Of a stretch of 64,000 nt of DNA, positions 1 to 11,278 are shown piece by piece. The translations under genes and the position numbers were made by a program. Within the stretch, counting starts at the first letter, position 1; each line of letters opens with the position of its first letter. The notes beneath the pieces are model-generated. The model made no database searches. It was given only the letters and a program-made list of their open reading frames with translations, and was not told where the DNA came from. Location: assembly GCA_947396885.1 (NCBI GenBank), contig OX377201.1, positions 21,987,923-22,051,922 on the forward strand. Reading direction: 5' to 3'. This DNA comes from Heligmosomoides polygyrus polygyrus (Eukaryota; Nematoda; Chromadorea; Rhabditida; Heligmosomidae).

Positions 1-160
1 CGACTAGTATCCTCAGCCCTCTAGAAATGCTCCCGTTTTGGCGTAGTTTTTTTTGCCAACATTGACTTCTGAAGAGGGTGATGGCGTCGGAAATTAAAAA
101 ACTACGCCGTTGGAAGTCTGAGCCGATAGGTCACTAAATCGTCCGTATTGTGGAATTAGG

Positions 161-2895
161 AGTCCAATATCTGCTTAAACTTGATTTTATACAGTTATTC
201 AATAACTTAATTATCTACTACTGCAGCATACCGCTGTTCGTGCTGGTCGCCTCTGCTGCAGTCGCTGTGATTCTGATCGGAAATCTTGTCGTATCTCTCG
301 TCTGTTTTTGTTCTGCTGCAGCCATATTCTTAGGTATATTTTCGGATTTTGACAAGGCGTTTGAGACAGACGGAGAGTGTGTATTTGCAGAAGCCTATTG
401 TATTTCTGCTCTAATGGGAGTGATTCTGAATCCATTCTCAGCTGCTTTTCTTGTCGTTGTCGCGGCACTGTCTGTGAAAAGCTCAACGCATATCTGCTAT
501 ACATTCCAGCAGGTAGGCAAATATGATTAGACCTTGAGCGTTTAGGCCGGGAATAACAGAGACAGCGGCGATAGAAGTCATCTCTCGGAGCCTAATATGC
601 TTCAGGCAGTGGAGTCCGACTACCATCGAGACGATGCGCACCGCCTGACATTGGCCTTTAAACGAGTGTACATTCCGGTCGTACTAGTAAGTCAAGTAGT
701 TTCTTGAAATACTTACCATCTTTGATTCTCTTCCATAAAACCTTTAAGTATGGAGTGTGTAGCACGGAGTCTCACTAGAGTTACTCAAGGCTTGTATTAA
801 ATTGAAGCTTCTCCTTTCGTAAATCTCGGCATGACAAGTTCTTCAAGTTTAACAGTAGGCTAAACGAGGTTTTTATGTCGAATCTTCTTAGTTTTTTTCC
901 ATGTCCGAACATTTCGACGTGATCTCATCTTCAGAGGCCTGAAGGTTGCGCAAGGTTGAAGTTGCATTCTACCCCTTCAAACGCCGTAGCCAATCTAGCA
1001 CTTTCGGAAGCATAGAGAATAAATCGCGTGCATGTGATGGAGGGCGGATGGGCTTCATATGCGCAGTGAAAATTCTGCCCTACCATATCCCACTGCACTA
1101 ATCTATGTAATAAAACCAGTTTTTCTTACTGTAAGAAGGCCTAAATTAGAAAGATGGAAGATTGGGGTTGTCTCGGGGTTTGGGGCGAAGCCCCCAACCT
1201 CATTCCATATATGTTGTATGACCACTGCAGTAAGTCTCAATCTATTCACTAACCTAAAGCAGACTGACATCGGCACTCCTAGAGGAACGAAGTCTATTCC
1301 TCTCTTCGCTCGTTCTCTACGTATCGAGGAACAGGTAATGAGAGTCCCAATCAGCAGAATCATGATTAAAATTAATCGGTATTGGTCGACACCGCTTACT
1401 ATTTCACGGCAATAATACTCCTCCGAATCCCGTGGTCACTCTCTCTACCCCTCCCCCCCCCCCCCCCTACCAAAATACTTCCTTTCCTATGTGCTGGCAA
1501 AGAAGCGGAGTTATAGTCTAGGACGTACATGTGACACTGAGTACCGTATCACGTGTCACTACGCTGCCACGACGTCTATGACACTGCTTCTGCACTCTGA
1601 TACACGTGCCACGACTTCTGTAAGCCGTTTTCAGAAATCCGATACACACTGAACGATGTTGTGGGAAAATGCTAGTCCCTCCCCCCGCCCTTATTCACGC
1701 TCCCCCTCTAATGGTCTCCCTTTGTTGGTCCCCTCCTATTGGTCGCTTTTATTCGGAAACCCTACGCAAGTTGGGCGACGTCTTCGGCACGTCTTCTGAA
1801 TCTCTACGTACGTTGAACGACGTCTTCAGCACGGCTTCTAATCCCTACGCACGTTGGACGACGTCTTGCGCAGGTCTTTTGAATACCTACCCACGTTAGA
1901 CCACGTCTTCAGCACGTCTTTTGAATCCCTACGTAAGTTTGACGGCGTCTTCAACACGTCTTCTGAATTCCTACGTACGTTGAGCGACGTCTTTAGCACG
2001 TCTTCTGAATCCCTACGCACGTTAGACGACGTCTTCAACACGTCTTCTGAATCCCTACGCACGTTAGGCGACGTCTTCAGCACTTTTGAATCCTTACGCA
2101 AGTTGGGTGACATTTGCAGCACGTCTTCAGAATCCAGACGCACGCTGAACGACGTCTACGGCACGCCTACTAAATCACTACGCTCTGCACTCGATCCCCA
2201 TTCATACCCTGACGTGTTGCCCGCCAAGGATATAGTTCGCCAGCAATCGCCCATGGTTAAGCTCAAAGAAGGCCCGGCAGGCATACGCCGCACTGTCGGA
2301 GGCATCTTTTGGCTTCATTCCCCCTACCCGTGACGGACACGTGACATTAGCCGATTATACATAGTAGGTAGGTAGGATAATGACCCTGCACGTAGTCCTC
2401 CATTCTACAGCACACATTTGGTCACAAACGGCAGAAGCTCATGTGTGATCCTCGGACGTTGAAAGGCAGTCGTTCATATGTACTGGAATTTCTTGCAAAG
2501 ATCCAGAAACGTCGATACGTTGGGCTACGAATAAATAAAAAAAGCTCACATAGAAACCTCGTTTGCCACACTACTAGCCCTCGAAGTGTTTATCATGCCG
2601 AGCTTTACGAAGGAAAAGGCTCCGATTTATTACAGAAGAACTTACTCCTGAGCATTTTCAGAGCACGATCGCCGGCTCGTTGGTTTTCCTTCCGGTGATT
2701 GCAACGAACGTGGCGATCTTTCGATGGATAGCGGTGATCAATGTGTGCTACCTCGTCGGCGGTGCTTTCCACTCGCTCCTGTTCACTCCACTACTTCTCA
2801 TCTGGATGCCTCAAACTTTAACTGGTCGTCGATTCTTCTGCACAGCCACCAAGCAAGCAAACGATGTGGCGATGAAGAATCTCAATGTGCTCTGA
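161..2895 (+). CDS. Patched/Dispatched-superfamily transmembrane protein, C-terminal exons (gene continues left of window)
   Basis: Four exons join in frame: about 161 or 227-333, 391-512, 606-686 and 2,662-2,895 (TGA). Introns follow GT-AG (57, 93 and 1,975 bp). The spliced product has hydrophobic helices, then a segment LEAYCISALMGVILNPFSA, a helix ending near STHICYTFQQ, a short polar stretch, PVVLSTIAGSLVFLP, and a final helix with FHSLLFTPLLL. This order matches the second half of the sterol-sensing/RND-type membrane core of Patched, Patched-related and Dispatched proteins (G-x-x-LN-x-S, then H-x-x-x-x-F, then PV-x-x-x-ST-x-x-G, then a last helix ending in FLPVLL-like residues). These proteins move lipids or sterol-modified ligands across membranes. 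Which branch this one belongs to cannot be decided from the C-terminus. The first exon start is ambiguous. Family call is fairly sure; exact paralogue is not. Confidence 0.7.
227..333 (+). CDS. Patched-like gene, exon A (5' boundary uncertain)
   Basis: Hydrophobic coding segment ending at donor G|GTATAT (334). Possible acceptors are the AG at 159-160 or the TGCAG ending at 226; the reading frame is open from both. The 57-bp intron 334-390 ends in TTTGCAG. It is a multiple of three without stops, so a longer unspliced ORF also exists, but removing it restores the family-like junction IFL-EAYC. Confidence 0.55.
391..512 (+). CDS. Patched-like gene, exon B
   Basis: Begins after TTTGCAG and ends CAGCAG|GTAGGC. 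It encodes the G-V-I-LN-P-F-S loop and the following helix that ends with a His four residues before a Phe-containing turn, the expected position of the conserved H in Patched-family proteins. Phase is consistent on both sides. Confidence 0.65.
606..686 (+). CDS. Patched-like gene, exon C
   Basis: Exactly 27 codons in phase 0, bounded by TGCTTCAG| and |GTAAGT. It encodes the polar cytoplasmic link and the residues VYIPVVL, which continue into STIAG of the next exon; together they match the PV-x-x-x-ST motif of the family. Confidence 0.65.
687..1439 (+). other. Patched-like intron, first part, no recognised content
   Basis: Intronic sequence of the Patched-like gene. Short open frames on both strands around 1,059-1,415 overlap each other and match nothing I recognise. 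A pure C tract at about 1,449-1,466 marks the start of the repeat element that follows. The last part of the same intron, 2,336-2,661, is also without recognised content. Confidence 0.4.
1440..2335 (+). repeat. Dispersed repeat element containing a 42-bp minisatellite (copy 1)
   Basis: From about 1,780 to 2,180 roughly ten units of 42 bp follow each other (one of 41 bp and one of 39 bp), each containing ACGTCTTCTGAATCCCTACG and GACGACGTCTTC with scattered substitutions. The same 5' flank (GACAC, TTCTGCACYC) and 3' flank (GTCAGCAATCGCCYATGGTT-like) recur near 55,195 and 55,700, so the minisatellite is the core of a dispersed element rather than a local expansion. It lies in the last intron of the Patched-like gene. 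Because the unit is a multiple of three, both strands stay open over long stretches (1,854-2,333 + and 1,838-2,143 -). I see no evidence that these ORFs are genes. Confidence 0.75.
2662..2895 (+). CDS. Patched-like gene, terminal exon
   Basis: Starts after CATTTTCAG and runs 77 codons to TGA. It has two hydrophobic helices separated by FRW, then a basic/polar tail of about 30 residues. FHSLLFTPLLLIWMP corresponds to the last membrane helix of Patched-family proteins. Confidence 0.7.
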   Translation, partial: STIAGSLVFLPVIATNVAIFRWIAVINVCYLVGGAFHSLLFTPLLLIWMPQTLTGRRFFCTATKQANDVAMKNLNVL

Positions 2896-2967
2896 GCTAT
2901 TACTGCCCTTTACAATAGGCTTTCATTGCAATTTTTATACTGTCGAAGGCGGCTACTTTAATCTCAC

Positions 2968-2973
2968 AATAAA
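2968..2973 (+). terminator. Polyadenylation signal AATAAA of the Patched-like gene
   Basis: AATAAA lies 72 bp after the TGA at 2,895, a normal nematode distance, and supports the terminal exon call. Confidence 0.6.
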
Positions 2974-2979
2974 TGTGTT

Positions 2980-3555
2980 TATGCGTCTCTATGAAACTGT
3001 TGATACATGATTTAAGAGGTAACAGCCGTGGATAGCAGTTATGCTTTCACAAAAGACCAGGGTAGCAGACATTAGAAAATTTTTCATGAAGCGCAATTTT
3101 ACCTTGTTGATAACGGTAGTTGCTAGTAATGACCTTGGAATCGGGAAGGATTTGAAAATCACTTTTATCTATACACATATCACTAATTATATTTCGACCG
3201 CGATCCGATCGTTAAATTTTTCTTAAAGCCGCTGCGAACAACGATCCTCCTAAACTCAGTGTTTATTTCATTTCGAGTCTGATTCAGTTTATGTAAAACA
3301 AAGTCGTTGAACCTAACAGCCGGAAAGCAAATCCTCTGCTGCAAAAATAAATCAAAGCCAGAATTCCTTGAAAACTTTTCGTACAAGAGGTTTGCACACG
3401 ACAAAAATTATGTAGTAGAGATGTTCAACGTGCGGAACCTTATCGTGGCTTTACCACAAAAGCACAGCTTAGAAAAGGGTCGTAGAGTTCTGACTACTTA
3501 AAATCTTTATGGAACGCCGCATATTAGACTGGTACAGAAACATTCTGACTGGCTC
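2980..3555. other. Intergenic, nothing recognised
   Basis: Only short mutually overlapping frames; no repeat seen elsewhere in the window and no splice-consistent coding. Confidence 0.4.
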
Positions 3556-4499
3556 AGAATTTCTAGGGAATGTCGCTTAAAAACCACGGATTTCCCTCGA
3601 TAGAGAGCCTTCGGGCTCTCTTGTTAAGAGGGATCTCGGGACGCTTGTCGCAGGACCACGTGGCGCGTCTCCGGGTGGTGGATGGGGGAATTAAACGCGA
3701 ACCAAATGCGACCGTGTACTGCCCAGAGACGCAGTTGGGATGCAGGGGATGGACTCCTTGCTCCTGCTGTGTCAGGTCGACGCGTTCCTTGTGCGTGGAA
3801 GCGGCATGTTCGTGCACAGTGTGCGCGGATGTGCCCGTGACTGTGCGGATTGTAACTGTGTCGGTTCGGCCAAAAGCTTGCACTCGGTAGACTGAGAGTA
3901 CATCGTAAGGCGATTCGAGGCCGCCTCAAAAGTCTCGCCCCGTCCCTTCGGGCAGTCTGGCCTGCTGCCCGGAGTTCTTCGCCCGCACGACAGAGCCCGA
4001 CTAGCTACCCGTGTATACTCCTGTCAAAAACAGCAGCACTAAAGGGCCTCATTCCCTGACCCCGAAAAAGCCCCCATTTCTGCAGCGATGGGAAGGACGA
4101 GTACGGAGAGGCTGCTAAAATCTCAGGGCCCACCCCCTACACACCGCCTACGACTCCGGAGAAGAACTGTTCCTCGGAACATGCGACAGCAGGGGAGTAG
4201 GCGGCGTTGGTGTCCTCGTAAACACGCACTTGGCCATGAACATCGATTCGTACGAGACTCTGACAACCCGAATCGGACGCCAGCGACTGAAGCGATGTGG
4301 CTCCGTGCCAGCTTTGACAGTATTCATCACGTATGCCCCAACATCCGACTACAACGACCAAGAGGTCGAAGTCTCCTACGTGGAGCTGGAAAAGTCCTAT
4401 AAGGAAGATCACACCTTCTACAAGGTGGTCGTCGGCAAATTCAACGTCAAGATCGGACCGCGAAGGTAGCCGGAAGAACTTCACATCGAAACCCACGGT

Positions 4500-5333
4500 T
4501 TGGAGTGGAACGAGCAAGGTGAAAGGATGTCTGACTTTATCATGTCGACCAAGACCATCCATGGAAACTTACAGTTCCAGAAGCCTTCCTCTCCACGATG
4601 GACCTCGGAGTCCCCCGGTGGCCAGTTCCACAACGAGATCGACCACATCATCTTCAACCGCAAGTATTGCCTGACCGACGTTTCCGTTGTCCCCAAGTTC
4701 TACGCGGGATCGGACCACCGCCTCCTTCGAGCGAGGTTTCGCTTTTCGCGTCAAGGAGAGAAGACCGCGAAGTTCAAGAGGAGGAGTCCCAAAACGACCA
4801 TCAACTGGGACATGTACACCTATCTTGCCGGCCTTGGGGAAGATACCGTTATGGACAACATCGACGAGGAATACGACCACCATCTCCGCGATTGTGCTAA
4901 GGGAGCCGAGAGCTTGAATACCTCCAAGAGACGCCTGTCTCCGGAAGCTCTCGAGCTTATACGCCAGTGTGGAGCAGCACGAGCGTCAGGCAACTACCAA
5001 CTGACGTCCGAGCTTGCAAAGCTATGCAGAGCAGCGATAAAGGGAGATCTTAAGGAGAGAAGGGCGGAAGTGTTAGCTGAAGCTGCAGAGGCAGGTTTGA
5101 GCATCAGCAATGCCCGCCGGAACTTCGCCAATTTCAAGACCAAAATGACCGCTCTCCGACGTCCTTACGGGACCGTCACCTCTTCCAGAAGGACCATGGA
5201 GAAGGTTATCCGCGAATTCTACTCCAATCTCTTCGATAGCCATGTCCACCTGCCTCACGCCATCTTCCGCAGGATGGATACGTCGTCCCCTCTGTTCTCC
5301 CTTCCGAGATCCGACACGCCATCTCGTCGGTGA
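4500..5333 (+). pseudogene. RTE LINE endonuclease C-terminus and linker (broken ORF)
   Basis: The longest intact stretch of this copy (277 codons). It contains N-E-I-DHI-I-F and SDHRLLRARF, the C-terminal catalytic signature of LINE AP-like endonucleases, followed by the basic linker. The frame is lost at 5,333 just before the reverse transcriptase. Confidence 0.75.
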
Positions 5334-5681
5334 AGAAGCGTACATCACCCGGCCCCGACAGGATGAGACTCGAACACCTGAAGAACCTCCCGCCAGCGCC
5401 CATCAACACCCTAGCGCGGCTCTTCACGCGCTACCTGTCGGAGTGCAAGGTTCCATCTCAGTGGAAGACCAGCAGAACCGCTTGCTTTACAAGAAGGGAG
5501 ACGTGCACGACATTGGCAACTATCGCCCGTCCTGCCTGCTGTCCGTAGTCTACAAGTCACTCGAATTATCCTGAATAGGATCAGCGAAACGCTGGACGGA
5601 GGACAGCCACGCGAGCAAGCAGGATTTCGGAGAGGATTCAGCACGATCGACCACATACACACCATTACGAAGCTCATCGAA

Positions 5682-6091
5682 GTGTCGCGAGAGTACAAGC
5701 TGCCGCTTTGCCTTACGTTCATCGACCTGGAGAAGGCATTCGACTCTGTCGAAACTGAAGCGGTCATCGAAGCCCTGCTCACTCAGGGCGTTCCTACTCA
5801 GTACATCAGAGCACTTCGAGAGCTGCACAGTGGATTCACGACCAAGAACTCACCATTCTACAACGACGTCGTCGCCGACGTAAAGAGAGGAGTTCGGCAG
5901 GGGGATATCGGATCCCCGAAGCTCTTCAGCGCCACCCTCGAAAACGTCATGCGCGAACTAGAATGGGAAGACATGGGAGTGAAGGTCGACGGCCGGCAAC
6001 TACATCATCTTCGCTTCGCTGACGACATCGTGCTCATAACACCGAGCATCAGCCAAGCGGAGCGAATGCTCGCCGACTTCGATCGCGTATG
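5682..6091 (+). pseudogene. RTE LINE reverse transcriptase core, truncated by insertion
   Basis: Carries the RT fingers/palm motif FIDLEKAFDS, the GVRQGD template-grip motif and FADDIVLI (the YADD equivalent, here FADD). From 6,094 the frame runs on into the inserted foldback element and is no longer LINE sequence. Confidence 0.8.
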
Positions 6092-6093
6092 TA

Positions 6094-8866
6094 CAGTACC
6101 GCCGCTAAACATTCAACCAAACGACGTTTGCGACGCAAAAACGCGTTTTTTGCGTCGCATCATGATAGCTTTGTCCAAAGTAAAGACTTTCTCACCAAAA
6201 TTTACAGAGGCGCCTAGCATCATCCTACCTACCACTGGGCATGCGATCGTCATTCAAAAATATGTGGAAGCCTGAAAACCAGTGCCGCAATTAAGGGGGT
6301 CTTAATCACTGTGACCTGACCCCAAAACCGTCGCCGAGTCTCGCTTAATTATGTCCCCAGGCACAAGTGGTGCTGCCCAGTTGAATTTTAAAATTCTTAA
6401 ACCTAATTAAATTTTGTTTTTCTGCCATTGACGGTCTTCCCCTGGTTGCGACAATTCTTTTGGTACCAAATTTGGCAGGAAGATGCTTACTTCAACCGAT
6501 TTCGTTTTTTCAACGGAAGAATTCTCAATCTAAAACCTGTGATTGTAGCTTGCCATCTACTCATGTTTAAAGAAGGAAAACGACATAGAAAATTTACGCG
6601 GCGAGTTGATTTTCGGAATTTGGGTGCTTCCTGCAGTTCATCAAACTGCAACTGAACATTTGGTAAACAGCACTCTTCGGCTGCGAATATCTATCTCCTA
6701 AGCGAACCAGTTAGTCTAGAAATACGTTGACTTACCAGACACAATGTAGAGATTTTAGTTATCAAATATCGAGAAGCCTGGTGATCAGGCGGCACAATTT
6801 CAACCGGTTAAAGTGACGACTTCTTACAAAAGTGTGACTGCGTTTTAACAACGTTTCATGCTGAGTCTCCGCAGAATGAAAGCTGGAAAGCCCAGCATTA
6901 TAATTGTGTAATTTTTCGCTCAAAATTTTCAACCAGTTCGGACGCCAACATTTTGACGCAGCAGATCGAGCACTGATGTAGAGGCCCCTTCTGTCATAAT
7001 TGCGCTGACCTGACATGCCCTACAGAGACATTGCACTCGGCTGCATGACCAATGAGTCTCTCATTTCTCCCCGATTCGACTTTTCCACCATTATCGATCC
7101 ATGCTGCCAAATCCTGATGAGTTTTGGGTTTTCCGGATTACATAGATCATAGCTTGAATATGTTGGACAGTATGTTAGCTTCACATAAAGGAAATTTCAG
7201 CAGCTGTTGTTGAGCCCAATAAACTCAATTTTATTTCTCTGTTAAAAAATATTTGTAGTAAAACAGCTTCATTACGAGTTGGAATTGGAAACTTTTCCGA
7301 TCAAATTGAACACTCTGCAAGCTAGCTTAAGACTTTGAAATCAAATTCAACTTTGCCTAATTAAAATGAGCTTCTTCTAGAATAAACTAAGATCTCTCCA
7401 AAAGGATCAGAATAATTTTTTGTTCATGGAAAATCTTAATATAATTTCTTTCAAATTTTAATTCACATTCCCAAAAGGTTGTGGTTTTTTTGTTCGAAAT
7501 TTTATAGAACTCTCATTTTCTGTAGAAAAATGATGGTTCATAGCCAGTTTTAAACAGTAGGGCTATTTTTAGGACCAAAAAAGGAATTGCGCCATGCAAT
7601 CATCCAAGACTTCGCAATTTTTATTCAATTGATAGCAAAATTGCCGTTTGTATAGAGTTTTACCCGTGTAAAAAATATAACAAAGACAATTGTGAAAACA
7701 CACATTCTCACTTCGATGCTTCATGTAAGCATCACTGACACTATCAATCAAATAAAATTTGCGACGAGCTTTCCAAGCGCATTGTTCAATCTGCTCTTTG
7801 ACCCACTAAATGATTGCTGCTTTGTTGCACTTCAAAACAGAATTTAGATTCTTTTTTCTCAAAAAAATTTATGAAATTATTGCACTAGTTAAAGCAGCTG
7901 GACTAAAAGATTTCAATAAAGTTATACAAAACTTTCCTTGGACAAAAAATTGTTCCTACCATCTTGGAAATTCTTTGGTTTAGCCCTTAAGAAGCTCTTT
8001 TCAATTTTGAAGACGTTTAATTTGATTTCAAAATTCTTAGGCTAGCTTAGAAGATTGTTCAATTTGTTTGAAAAGTGCAATTCGACGCGAAAATTGTGTA
8101 TATTTTTTGGGAATCCTTACGACTGGAGTCACAATTTTAAGAATTAGGGAATCTGTGTGATCTACCTAATCCAGAAAACCCAGAAACTCACCAAGATTTG
8201 GCAGCATGGGTCGATAATGGTGGAAAAGTCGAATCGGGGAGAAATGAGAGACTCATTGGTCATGCAGCCGAGTGCAATGTCTCTGTAGGGCATGTCAGGT
8301 CAGCGCAATTATGACAGAAGGGGCCTCTACATCAGTGCTCGATCTGCTGCGTCAAAATGTTGGCGTCCGAACTGGATGTTTTTCCTTCTTTAAACAAAAG
8401 TAGATGGCAAGCTACAATCACAGGTTTTAGATTGAGAATTCTTCCGTTGAAAAAACGAAATCGGTTGAAGTAAGCATCTTCCTGCCAAATTTGGTACCAA
8501 AAGAATTGTCGCAACCAGGGGAAGACCGTCAATGGCAGAAAAATAAAATTTAATTAGGTTTAAGAATTTTAAAATTCAACTGGGCAGCACCACTTGTGCC
8601 TGGGGACATAATTAAGCGAGACTCGGCGACGGTTTTGGGGTCAGGTCACAGTGATTAAGACCCCCTTAATTGCGGCACTGGTTTTCAGGCTTCCACATAT
8701 TTTTGAATGACGATCGCATGCCCAGTGGTAGGTAGGATGATGCTAGGCGCCTCTGTAAATTTTGGTGAGAAAGTCTTTGCTTTGGACAAAGTTATCATGA
8801 TGCGACGCAAAAAACGCGTTTTTGCGTCGCAAACGTCGTTTGGTTGAATGTTTAGCGGCGGTACTG
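6094..8866. mobile_element. Foldback DNA element with long inverted arms, inserted in the RTE LINE
   Basis: Both ends read CAGTACCGCC inward, followed by a nearly identical inverted arm. The left arm is about 1.06 kb (6,094-7,160) and the right arm about 0.71 kb (8,155-8,866), because the right arm lacks about 350 bp found in the left. Each arm contains an internal palindrome around AAAACGCGTTTT near 6,140 and 8,820. The flanks are TATGTA (6,088-6,093) and TATGTG (8,867-8,872); other LINE copies read TATGTGGAAG here, so this is a clean insertion with an imperfect short duplication. No transposase is visible. Superfamily not assigned. Confidence 0.85.
7250..8110. repeat. Foldback family FB-A, full copy (loop of the larger foldback element)
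   Basis: Two inverted halves built from degenerate units of about 20 bp such as TTTGAAATCAAATTCAAC are joined by a loop containing GGAATTGCGCCATGCA and TTCAATTGATAGCAAAATTG. The same organisation recurs at 15,790, 19,735, 28,030-30,010, 46,285, 50,000, 52,085, 53,720 and 63,190. Noncoding. Confidence 0.7.
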
Positions 8867-9687
8867 TATGTGGGAGCGTTGGACTGCAGCTGAATCTTAC
8901 GAAGACGATGTTCATGAGGAACGGACGAGTTTCTGATGCCCCATTCTAGCTCAACGGAAAGAACATCTCCGAATGCTCCAGCTACGTCTATCTGGGTCGC
9001 GAACTCAATATGGCCAACGACCTAGCGCCAGAGCTGAGGAGGAGGAAATGAGCGGCTTTGGGTGCTTTCAAGAGCGTCGAAGAAGTCGCGAAGAAGACGA
9101 AGAATATCCGACTCCGTGCCCACCTATTCGACTCCACTGTTCTTCCTGCCCTAACATACGCCTGAGAGACCTGGGTTATACGAAAGCAGGATGAACACGC
9201 GATCAGCGTCGCGCAGCATGGAATCGAGAGGACGATGCTCGAAGTGACACGACTCACGCAAGAATGAGAAGGCCTCCGGAGTTCCAAGCTTCGCTGACGT
9301 TCAAAGATCAGAGACGCCGCCGCATGGGCCAAGTTGTCTAAAATTAGGTGGGCCGGCCACGTAATGCGCTTCGCAGACACCCGCTGGACGAGAGCCATTA
9401 CCGACCGGATTCCGCGGGATGTCAAGAGAACACCAGGACGCCCACCAACGTGTTGGTTGGACTTCTTCGTTAAAGCCCTGAACGACCGCTATGACGCTCT
9501 TCCTGTCCCTCGAGCGAAAAGGATGCATTGGAGCACTCTGGCACGCGACAGAGACGAATGGAGAAGACGCTGCTGGCGCCCGCTCGAGCAAGTCGATGAT
9601 CAATGGGACGACAGCTGTTAATCAGCTGTCGTTTAAAAACAATATTGGGTTTTGATATTCTATAAACACTGACAGCACAAATACGAA

Positions 9688-9985
9688 TAGGGCGCGTGGA
9701 AAGCGGTCGGATGAGGTGCCGGCTGTCACGTACTCCTGATACCAGGTTCGGTGGTTCGAGTTTCCACCCACCCTAACCAATCCTTCCATCCTTTCGGAGC
9801 TGTTAAGACATGTTTTCTGACTGATTTTGGTGGGACGGATAAAACACTGACTTTCCCATCGGCTGGCCACCGTAAGCCCTCACATGGGCCAAACACGCCT
9901 TGAAGTTTTCTCAAAGCACTCACTAAAAGCCGAATGTGTGGCGCATTCCGAAACGGATTGAGTAACGCCGTCTTTTATCATTTGT
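9688..9985 (+). mobile_element. tRNA-derived SINE, diverged copy
   Basis: Begins GGGCGCGTG, has a degenerate A-box region, B-box-like GGTTCGAGTTTCC, the body with ACTTTCCCATCGGCTGGCCA, and ends near TTGAGTAACGCCGTC. It is clearly the same family as the 10,976 copy but more mutated. Confidence 0.7.
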
Positions 9986-10975
9986 CCTTTTCATTTCAAG
10001 TATCAATATCAATAAGGGCTTCCAACATTACTGAGTGTCCCAAAAGTTCTGTTACAACTATAAGATGTTATAACGGCTGCTATGACACTTGCATAAAAAC
10101 AAAAACAAAACAGCGGAAAGCGCAAGCATTTGCTAACAGAATAATTATAAGAGATGCGAAAATTGTCTCCTTTGACTTTAATGACTCACACTTAGGAAAA
10201 TAGATTCGGAACATGTCGTCGATGTTCGTGTACAGATTAACGTAGATTTGCTCCCGGGCATGAGTCAACGCAATCTTGAACACTGCTGCAGAGTCGTATC
10301 TTTTTGTGGGCTCATTTGCTCCAGAATCAACCACGAGAAGCGATCTATAGGATTCAAATCGGAGGATGTTGAGGGAAAAACATCTTGTCACAAAGTCCTT
10401 GAAACAGTGTCTCGCACACTGCGGCCGTTGATTTCCCAGGAATCACCGGAGACCGGCCGCGGTGGAGAATGGATTCCTCGTCTCTAAACTGTTGCTCTGC
10501 CCCCACCCCCCTGCTTCCGAATGCGCGTACGCATTCGGACCTGTCGTTTAATGTTTGTCGCATTTTTTATTTGAAACCTTGTTGAATAAGCCTAAGGGCG
10601 CTTCCCCGTTCGAACAATCTTCAGACCTGCCCATTATCGGATCTGACGAGTGAGCTCTGGTCTCAATGTAAGCCGCTGCGGTCTCATCCTCTCTTTTTAA
10701 AATCGTCTTACGGGAGCTGTGGTCGTTGCAGGTGTCATGGACGTAAACATTTCCATGGCACCTGCTCCGTTTGATCGGCTTTTCACAATACTTTCAGATA
10801 GCATTCGGTATGAGGTACCGGCTTCGAGACCTCTTGGCGCTAAAGATTTGATTGCAGCAAGACATCGCTGCGTATAACCTCGCCAGCAGCCATTTGAGGT
10901 TTATATACAACCACCTGTATAATGTCATCGAAAGGTATTAAAAAAATAGACGATTTGAGGTGGGTATGATTTGAC
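9986..10975. other. Intergenic, no gene recognised
   Basis: No splice-consistent coding or repeat shared within the window. The only structure is a 9-bp perfect hairpin CCGAATGCG/CGCATTCGG with a 4-base loop at about 10,516-10,537. Confidence 0.4.
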
Positions 10976-11278
10976 CGGGGCGCGTGTAGCACAGTCGGAG
11001 GAGGCGCGACTATCGCGTACACCCGATACCAGGTTCCTGGTTCGGATTTCCCGCCCAGGCCAACCAAGCCTTCTATCCCTCCGGGGTCGGTGAATTGGTA
11101 CCAGACTTGTCTGGGAAGGATAAAGCGCGGACTTCTTCATCGGCGGACCACTGCAAGTCATTGTATGGCCAAATACGCATTCATGTCGCCGCCACGACAT
11201 CCCGTAGAAGTAGAAGCGCTGGCGCATCCCAAAAGGGATTGAGTAACGCCATCCTTTATCTTATCTTATCCCATTTAT
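10976..11278 (+). mobile_element. tRNA-derived SINE, well-preserved copy
   Basis: The head carries GTGTAGCACAGTCGGAGGAG (pol III A-box) and CTGGTTCGGATTTCC (B-box, one extra base), followed by a body of about 200 bp without coding and a short tail of TTATC repeats. Length is about 300 bp. Expected to be transcribed by RNA polymerase III and moved by a LINE in trans. Confidence 0.8.

Larger units (their letters stand above)
3556..9640 (+). mobile_element. RTE-type LINE, near full length but split by a foldback element and frameshifted
   Basis: Segment 3,556-4,085 is a GC-richer 5' leader that recurs alone at 13,545. From about 4,090 come an apurinic-type endonuclease domain and reverse transcriptase in several frames: an endonuclease core near 4,230-4,470 (the usual GDFN appears as GKFN), an SDHR motif near 4,707, fingers/palm from 5,680 (FIDLEKAFDS, GVRQGD) and LRFADDIVL near 6,010. 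The element stops at 6,093 and resumes at 8,867 with the cognate codons (VGLQLNLTKTMF), then [19 protein letters not shown] and the C-terminus ending about 9,621. Frameshifts near 4,470, 5,330 and 5,575 and several stops after 8,940 make it dead. Such elements nick target DNA and reverse transcribe their RNA in place. Confidence 0.85.

Noticed and set aside
150..530. Single uninterrupted 126-codon membrane ORF
   Set aside because: A 57-bp GT-AG intron at 334-390 restores a Patched-family match and the frame ends at a splice donor, so it is parts of two exons.
1854..2333. Repetitive 159-codon frame (and the 101-codon frame opposite)
   Set aside because: Product of the 42-bp tandem unit being a multiple of three; both strands are open, with no start context, splice support or conserved family.
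10516..10537. Rho-independent-terminator-like hairpin
   Set aside because: A 9-bp hairpin without a U tract and with no gene nearby; the organism is eukaryotic.
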